DNA of 64,000 nucleotides from Tritrichomonas musculus (lineage: Eukaryota > Parabasalia > Tritrichomonadida > Tritrichomonadidae). A program made the position numbers and the translations under genes. Positions 58,751-64,000 of this stretch are shown here, one piece after another (the first letter of the stretch is position 1; the number at the start of each line of letters is the position of its first letter). The stretch spans positions 2,294,001 through 2,358,000 of the forward strand of contig JAPFFF010000015.1 in NCBI GenBank assembly GCA_039105265.1. The letters are read 5' to 3'. The notes below the pieces were generated by a model. The model was not told the origin of the DNA. It searched no databases and saw only the letters and a list, made by a program, of their open reading frames with translations.

Positions 58751-60511
58751 ATGTTAAATCCACAATTTATCGATTTAACCGAAGAAGAAGATATCGATCC
58801 TTTTTTGTACAATGACCCAACAGAAAACCAAATTATAATCGAAAACGTTTTCAGTTCTTATGAACCAGATATCAAAGATAACGATCTTGAGGTTAACAAT
58901 AGTCCAATCAAGCTCAAAAGGGAAGACATTTTAGCCCTCTATTCTCTAATCGCTCCAATCGAATTTAATTTACGGTTCATTTATGATTCAGCCAATTATG
59001 CACCATACACTTTTGATTTTATTATTGGAATAGTGAAAGAATGGTGGTGTCAAAGACAAGAAAATGATCCTACTTTTATAACAGACAGATGGACAAATAA
59101 TTTTCCAATAATGAGTAATGAGTGGCTGTTCTCTTTTCTAAATTGTCTCCCTCAAAGGCAAAGACACTATATGCTCGAAACTTATTTCAGAAACAAAATA
59201 GACGACAGCGCACACATTGAAACACACAATGATTTCACCCTAACGAGCATAAGAAAGAAGAATTATGTCAGCACAATAAATGAGCGTTCAATAATAAGAG
59301 TAGGGGAATTCATGACAGATCTTAAGAAAGTGATTTGTCAAATAGACATCACTCCTCCATTAATCTTGATGAAAGTGAGAGATCCATCCTATAGACGAGC
59401 ACAATTAGTGATGACAACAGCACAACAACTCAAGCACAAACTTATGACGATTAATGTTGGAAAAGTGACAGCTGACAAAATCCTTAATACAGGAATGAAT
59501 AAGAACTTTATCATGTATGAACAATTAACATTCTTTCCTGGGAGAGAGAATGCGTTCACTTTCTTTCAAGGATTTGAATATTTCCCTGTGCCTCAAAGAG
59601 AAATCAAGATGGAATTGATTCAGCCATTCTTAACTCACATAGAACAAATCATTTGCAACAAAAGACACGAAATCTATGAATATGTTATCAATTGGATATC
59701 ATTCATTGTGCAGAAAGTTGGTCAGAAGACAAAGACATCAATAGTAATCACAGGTATACAAGGCACAGGGAAGAACACGTTCACTGACACCATTTGCAAC
59801 TTGTTTGGCTCATATGCAAATAAGAATTGCAAACTTGAACACATTACTGGCGATTTTAACAGCAGCATCATGTACAAGATGCTCCTTGTGTGCAATGAAG
59901 TGAAAAGTTTTATCAATAATAAGAAATATGACCCTGAAATGTTGAAGACATTGATAACAGAAGATTCAATCGACATACACAAAAAGTTCCATGATGTCTT
60001 CACTCAGCAGAACGTGGCAAACTTTATTTTTCTCTCAAACAACTTTGCGCCACTAAAAATCGAAGAAGATGATAGAAGATTTTTAGTTATGGAGACATCA
60101 TCAGAGAAGAGAGGAGATCGCGAGTATTTTAGCCAATTACATGATTCGTTCACTCCAGAATTCTATTCGAATCTTCTTGCATTCTTTGGATATCATGATA
60201 TATCTCTCTTTGATCCAAGTGTGATTCCTCTCACGAATGAAAAGACTGATATCATTAATTTTTTCAAGAACCCTTATTTCATGTTCATTCAGAAGAATCT
60301 GATTCAGTTCAAAAAGGGTTTTCCACGAAAAACAGTCTTTGAGACATATAAAATGTGGTGTACAGAGATCGGTTTTGCACCAGGAACACAACAAAAGTTT
60401 AGAATCAGTGTTCTTAAGTACTGCCGAGAAATAAGGATAATCGGCTCACAAGAAGAATGCTATCAGCTCAAGAATGAGATGATTGAGCTATTCAAAAATA
60501 AAAATAAATAG
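58751..60511 (+). CDS. SF3 helicase, D5/P4-like (Y)
   Basis: This 586-residue protein has a C-terminal superfamily 3 helicase domain: Walker A GIQGTGKN (about 336), Walker B-type LLVCNEV (about 377) and motif C FIFLSNN (about 433). An acidic/basic EEDDRRFLV follows. SF3 helicases unwind DNA at replication origins in viruses and plasmids. The N-terminal 300 residues have no recognised primase motif. The leader contains TCATTAAAATG, a trichomonad initiator directly before the start. X lacks a counterpart inside its visible gene set. Confidence 0.85.
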   Translation: MLNPQFIDLTEEEDIDPFLYNDPTENQIIIENVFSSYEPDIKDNDLEVNNSPIKLKREDILALYSLIAPIEFNLRFIYDSANYAPYTFDFIIGIVKEWWCQRQENDPTFITDRWTNNFPIMSNEWLFSFLNCLPQRQRHYMLETYFRNKIDDSAHIETHNDFTLTSIRKKNYVSTINERSIIRVGEFMTDLKKVICQIDITPPLILMKVRDPSYRRAQLVMTTAQQLKHKLMTINVGKVTADKILNTGMNKNFIMYEQLTFFPGRENAFTFFQGFEYFPVPQREIKMELIQPFLTHIEQIICNKRHEIYEYVINWISFIVQKVGQKTKTSIVITGIQGTGKNTFTDTICNLFGSYANKNCKLEHITGDFNSSIMYKMLLVCNEVKSFINNKKYDPEMLKTLITEDSIDIHKKFHDVFTQQNVANFIFLSNNFAPLKIEEDDRRFLVMETSSEKRGDREYFSQLHDSFTPEFYSNLLAFFGYHDISLFDPSVIPLTNEKTDIINFFKNPYFMFIQKNLIQFKKGFPRKTVFETYKMWCTEIGFAPGTQQKFRISVLKYCREIRIIGSQEECYQLKNEMIELFKNKNK

Positions 60512-60527
60512 CTTAATTAATAAACAT

Positions 60528-61049
60528 TTAAATGCAAAACTTTAAACATAAGTGATAATTGTTTACTAATTCATTATATTCTTTATTATAGACTTGTTTG
60601 AAGTCAGTGATGATTTCGCCGTTCTCTTTGAGTATTTTAATGGCTTCTATTCTTCGAATTGGGTTTGCTTTTCCGGCACAACAACCAATATCTTCATCAA
60701 GATGTACTTCGACTTCTGTGACTTTGAGAATTGCTTTTATGATTTCTTCTAAGCACTCTTTAGGGACAATTATAGAATGCTTAGAGATTAAATTGCTTAA
60801 AAGCGCTTTATCCTGATTTAAAAGTATTTGAGCATATGTTTCTAAAATCACACTTTTTGCGTCTGTTTCTTTGATTTCCGGTTCTATTTGAGCATTCACG
60901 TCTCTTGTTATCACTATCTCCTCTTTCCCATCTTCTCGTTTATTTATAATAATATTATTATTTATATTTGAAGTCGATGACGATGCTGCGGTTGGCTCCA
61001 ATGCTATATTTGCGTTAACACCAGTTGCGTTTGTTCTCTTCTTGATCAT
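60528..61049 (-). CDS. Conserved Maverick protein, 173 residues (Y)
   Basis: This is the counterpart of 29389-29913 in X: the same Asn-rich N-terminal stretch, EEIVITRD and the C-terminal block KQVYNKEYNELVNNYH. The Cys pair in DIGCCAGK is shared with X (GCCAAK). Its role is unknown. It starts at the ATG at 61049. Confidence 0.65.
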   Translation of the reverse strand: MIKKRTNATGVNANIALEPTAASSSTSNINNNIIINKREDGKEEIVITRDVNAQIEPEIKETDAKSVILETYAQILLNQDKALLSNLISKHSIIVPKECLEEIIKAILKVTEVEVHLDEDIGCCAGKANPIRRIEAIKILKENGEIITDFKQVYNKEYNELVNNYHLCLKFCI

Positions 61050-61169
61050 TTGTCTTGGAGATAAACCTTAAAATTTTAAAGGACCAATTAACTTCTGAAT
61101 TATCATAAGTAGCCGGCCATTTATTTAAGAAGAAAACTTTAGAAAGAATAATCAAATCACACTTATATA

Positions 61170-61610
61170 ATGTCCATCCAAAAACTTGCTCATGAATTAA
61201 CTCAGATCCAAAAAGAGCTCATGCCCCTCATAAAAGACATCCGGGCTTTATTAGAACAAGAAACAGAAGAGATCCCGATTTATAAAATAGAACAGATAAT
61301 TCCACTCATGATGGTTCGATACTGCAAACTGAGAAACCAAGAAATAGCTACAAAAAGACTAATAAATGTATGGATTCAAATGAATGAAGCAGAAAAAAGA
61401 TATAAAGAAAAGAAAGAAGAAGAAGAGGAGGAAGAAAAAGAAGAGGAGGAAGAAAAGAAAGAAAAGAAGAAGAAGAAAGAAGAAAAATATATTAAAATGA
61501 TCAGTACTGATTCTGATAGTCCTTTTAATTTTTCTTCTGATGATGATGAAAAAGAAGAGGATGAAGAAAAGAAAGAAGAAAAAGAAAAAGAAGAAGAAAA
61601 AATAATTTAA
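61170..61610 (+). CDS. Helical protein with acidic/basic tail (Y)
   Basis: This 146-residue protein has a helical start (SIQKLAHELTQIQKELMPLI) and a low-complexity Glu/Lys tail from about residue 75. The reading direction is opposite to its neighbours. It occupies the interval held by the 148-residue gene in X, but I see no similarity to it. Function unknown. Confidence 0.5.
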   Translation: MSIQKLAHELTQIQKELMPLIKDIRALLEQETEEIPIYKIEQIIPLMMVRYCKLRNQEIATKRLINVWIQMNEAEKRYKEKKEEEEEEEKEEEEEKKEKKKKKEEKYIKMISTDSDSPFNFSSDDDEKEEDEEKKEEKEKEEEKII

Positions 61611-61630
61611 TTAATAAAAATTAATTTAAT

Positions 61631-62062
61631 TTAATAGATATTATTTTTAATTATAACTGAGTGTTTAGGTCCATATATTATTGATCCTTTATTATTTTCA
61701 TCTGCTAATCCTTGTATTTGAGCTAAATCTTCTGGCTTTTTCAGGTAAGGAGGCAAAAGTGGCGGTTTTTTCACATATCCATGGTGAATATAATGTTTTC
61801 CGTCAGTTAAGCTTACTGGTGGTTCATGAAGTCCTTTTGTTGTGTGCTGATTAGTTGGTGGAGGACGTACAGGTTTATTTTCTCGAACTATCGTTGGTGG
61901 CAAATTGACCTTGGGATTAAAAGTGACAGCATAAGTGTTATCGTTCGAAAAGATACCATAATGTTTGCCTTTGATAAATCGCACTTTTTCTGTATTTTCA
62001 TTATACATTACTCCTTCTCTTCCTACAATCTCTGCATTTGGGGATTTATAATCATTAGCCAT
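61631..62062 (-). CDS. Conserved Maverick protein after capsid gene (Y)
   Basis: This 143-residue protein is the counterpart of 28462-28896 in X, sharing NDYKSPNAEIVGREG, NTYAVTFNPKVN and a similar C-terminal end. It lies 22 bases downstream of the capsid gene, as in X. It is a probable virion component by position. Confidence 0.65.
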   Translation of the reverse strand: MANDYKSPNAEIVGREGVMYNENTEKVRFIKGKHYGIFSNDNTYAVTFNPKVNLPPTIVRENKPVRPPPTNQHTTKGLHEPPVSLTDGKHYIHHGYVKKPPLLPPYLKKPEDLAQIQGLADENNKGSIIYGPKHSVIIKNNIY

Positions 62063-62084
62063 TTAAGTAAAGAAAAATTCTATT

Positions 62085-63761
62085 TTATTCAGGAGTTGTA
62101 ATGTCATAATTCCCAATTCGAACCAGTGGGGGCATGCCATTGGGCTGCACTAAAATCGAAATAGAAGCATCAACTAATAAACCTAATATTGGTGGCGTAT
62201 CGACTATTTGAGAAAAATGCTTTTTATAATTCTCTGATTTATCATTTGGATCTTTTATTTGTGCATGTTCCTGTGTGACGATTATTTCGAAGTTAATTGG
62301 TGATAAACTTGTAAGGCCCTGTTGATATGTCCCATCTGTTTCTGTCGCAAAACCGATAAAGAATGAAGTCCTATCGTTTGGATATAAACCTGTGATATTG
62401 GCTAAAGGTTTACTTACATTACATAATGAAGCGATAACCTCTTTATTGAAACCGGTTTGTTCACCATTCATATTCATTGCATTTTGACTATATTCAATGA
62501 ATTCTGGATATTCACCATCTGTTCCGAAAGATTTGGCTGGAATATTGCCATAACCGCCACAATTCAATTGGAAATGTTTAAAAAGTGGATTTTTGAAATA
62601 TGTATGATGACGTTGATGAAGAGGGAATAAACAAAAGATAGAATCAACAAATCTTGGAGTGACAGTGACTGTTGTTTTGTCTTGGATTTGTTTTAATGCT
62701 TGAGTGCAGGTGTAAAATGACAATGTTTGAGTTGGAAATGTGAGTGGATGTTGTGGATTTGAATAACGCTGAACCAATTGTTGATAAATTTCATTGTTTA
62801 TACCAAAACATGGAATAATTGATGAGCATTCAGTGATTTCATACTCATAGACTTGGAATTTTCGTAAACCAGAATAAAGAGTATATGGTGTTTCTGATGC
62901 TAATATTTCAGCTCCATCTGTCTTTTCTGATGCTTGGCCTGATGAATTAGCTGATGTACTTGAAATCCATATTTTAACATCATCGCCAACAGGTGTGAAT
63001 TCATTAGTGATCTCAGAAAAAGTATATTTAGTTGCAAGAGATGGTTGAGCAAGTAAAGATCTTGATGGTCCACATGGACAACAAAGCATACCAGCACATG
63101 AGAAATATAATCTTAATTCGAGTTTTCCTGCAAAAGCTGGTAAATATTTTATATTTGATAATGGCAAGAATCTACGCAAATCAATTTTTAAATGAATCGT
63201 AAATGTTGCTGTTAAATCTTCGTTTGGCCAATTAATTACTATTCCGCAACGAGTGGCAAAATTATTATTCCATATATCTTTATGTCTTGCCTTTGAGTAT
63301 ACATCTGCTCTCTTTGTTGTTTCATTCGCACAACATGCAGTTAAGAACGATTCTTCACAACCAAAGTTTTGTGTATATATCGTTATTCCGTTAGCTACTA
63401 TTTCATATTTTTCAATAGCATCTCTTGCATCTTTGAATCCAAACCAGATTTTATTGAATGGATAACCGCCAATATCACTCAAATCTGGTATCTTTTCATT
63501 TATATTCATTGTCACTTTTAGATCAGCACGAATAAAACCATTATAGATGTCAGCTGTATTGTGTGTATTTGGAGAAATAATAACACTTGTATATGACCCT
63601 TGTTTTATTGGAGGTGAAGGCGAATATGATGTTTGTGGATTAATTGAATACTGTTTGTTTGTATCAGAAGTGGCAATACAGCTATCTACAACATCAAAAT
63701 ATGACGCAATTTGCGAACAAACTTCAGCTGATGTTTTCATATAAACCTCATGATTAATCAT
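62085..63761 (-). CDS. Major capsid protein, double jelly-roll type (Y)
   Basis: This 558-residue protein is similar to X along the whole chain. It shares YMKTSAEVC, the block KIWFGFKDARDAIEKYEI, CEESFLTACCANET and the C-terminal end RIGNYDITTPE. The leader TTTTTTATTCAAGAA before the ATG at 63761 resembles leaders of several X genes. Confidence 0.85.
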   Translation of the reverse strand: MINHEVYMKTSAEVCSQIASYFDVVDSCIATSDTNKQYSINPQTSYSPSPPIKQGSYTSVIISPNTHNTADIYNGFIRADLKVTMNINEKIPDLSDIGGYPFNKIWFGFKDARDAIEKYEIVANGITIYTQNFGCEESFLTACCANETTKRADVYSKARHKDIWNNNFATRCGIVINWPNEDLTATFTIHLKIDLRRFLPLSNIKYLPAFAGKLELRLYFSCAGMLCCPCGPSRSLLAQPSLATKYTFSEITNEFTPVGDDVKIWISSTSANSSGQASEKTDGAEILASETPYTLYSGLRKFQVYEYEITECSSIIPCFGINNEIYQQLVQRYSNPQHPLTFPTQTLSFYTCTQALKQIQDKTTVTVTPRFVDSIFCLFPLHQRHHTYFKNPLFKHFQLNCGGYGNIPAKSFGTDGEYPEFIEYSQNAMNMNGEQTGFNKEVIASLCNVSKPLANITGLYPNDRTSFFIGFATETDGTYQQGLTSLSPINFEIIVTQEHAQIKDPNDKSENYKKHFSQIVDTPPILGLLVDASISILVQPNGMPPLVRIGNYDITTPE

Positions 63762-63778
63762 TTCTTGAATAAAAAAAG

Positions 63779-64000
63779 TTAATAAATATCATCAAAGATT
63801 CTGTTTCGTCTTTGTCTTGGAATTGGTGGTTCATAATATTCTTCTTCTTGTATTGGAGGAGGAGGAGGAGGAGGTGCTTGTTTTGGTGCTGGAGTTTTCT
63901 TTGAGATTACTTCTTCAATTAATCGTTTTTGTTCTTTCTTTTCTCTTTTGCGTTTGATTTCATCACCCAGTAATTTGAGTTGATTTAAGATTTCAAGGTT
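63779..64000 (-). CDS. Charged protein before capsid gene, partial (Y)
   Basis: The C-terminal 73 residues are visible; the rest is beyond the window. The segment LNQLKLLGDEIKRKREKKEQ, a run of eight prolines and the end RRNRIFDDIY match the C-terminus of 26183-26734 in X (RRNRIFEDMM). The stop codon is at 63779-63781. This extends the X/Y synteny to the window edge. Confidence 0.7.
   Translation of the reverse strand, partial: NLEILNQLKLLGDEIKRKREKKEQKRLIEEVISKKTPAPKQAPPPPPPPIQEEEYYEPPIPRQRRNRIFDDIY

Larger units (their letters stand above)
44920..64000 (-). mobile_element. Maverick (Polinton) element Y, open at window end
   Basis: The end sequence AGTAGTATACGTTAGGCTG at 44920, a CGCCCAGACCTAAC block and ATAGTTATAAGCAAAAAAAA form one terminal repeat. 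The element then runs from its fiber end inward and leaves the window inside the gene before the capsid gene. Core genes are open and I see no obvious breaks in the visible part, so it looks whole here and recent. It is oriented opposite to X. It belongs to the same terminal-repeat subfamily as fragment Z. Confidence 0.85.

Noticed and set aside
61170-61610. Homology of the 146-residue Y protein with the 123-residue X protein
   Set aside because: Both are helical with charged tails, but I see no shared ordered blocks and their neighbours differ.

Overview
The window is AT-rich eukaryotic DNA with intron-poor, closely packed genes. Several start codons are preceded by TCATTA-like initiators. 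Together with large Maverick (Polinton) DNA elements this points to a trichomonad (parabasalid protist, Trichomonas or Tritrichomonas type). The species cannot be fixed from the sequence alone.

Region 1 (1 to about 16.4 kb) is host chromosome. It holds a decayed coding remnant, a hotdog-fold thioesterase, a short Raptor-like TORC1 subunit, a two-domain AAA ATPase, two BTB-type proteins, a Ser/Pro/Thr-rich disordered protein, a foldback repeat with 154-nt arms, an Arl6-like small GTPase and an Argonaute/PIWI protein that seems to lack parts of the slicer centre. Region 2 (16.44 to 17.66 kb) is a 23-bp minisatellite of 53 units, followed by gene-poor DNA.

Region 3 (18.3 to 64 kb) is a pile of Maverick elements that all begin with AGTAGTATA. 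Element Z (18297-19847) is an old, broken left-end scrap. Element X (19848 to about 44919) carries the full Maverick set in left-to-right order: HNH protein, C48-type protease, integrase, packaging ATPase, major capsid protein, a basic-region protein, protein-primed DNA polymerase B, a candidate minor capsid protein and two very large fiber-like proteins. Element Y (44920 to beyond 64000) runs in the opposite sense, so X and Y meet fiber end to fiber end. Y has the same core order, but it carries an SF3 helicase where X has a small unknown gene.

The most interesting signals are in the X/Y comparison. Both elements hold an iterated repeat of unrelated sequence in the same interval next to the basic-region gene. 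In X it is twelve perfect or near-perfect copies of a 19-mer, and in Y it is a cluster around the palindrome GCAAATTTGC. Both polymerases carry an OTU-like Cys/His pattern near the N-terminus. The fiber-like proteins share a tryptophan-rich WRTN repeat module that I do not recognise. The coding sets of X and Y look open and therefore recent, while Z is old.
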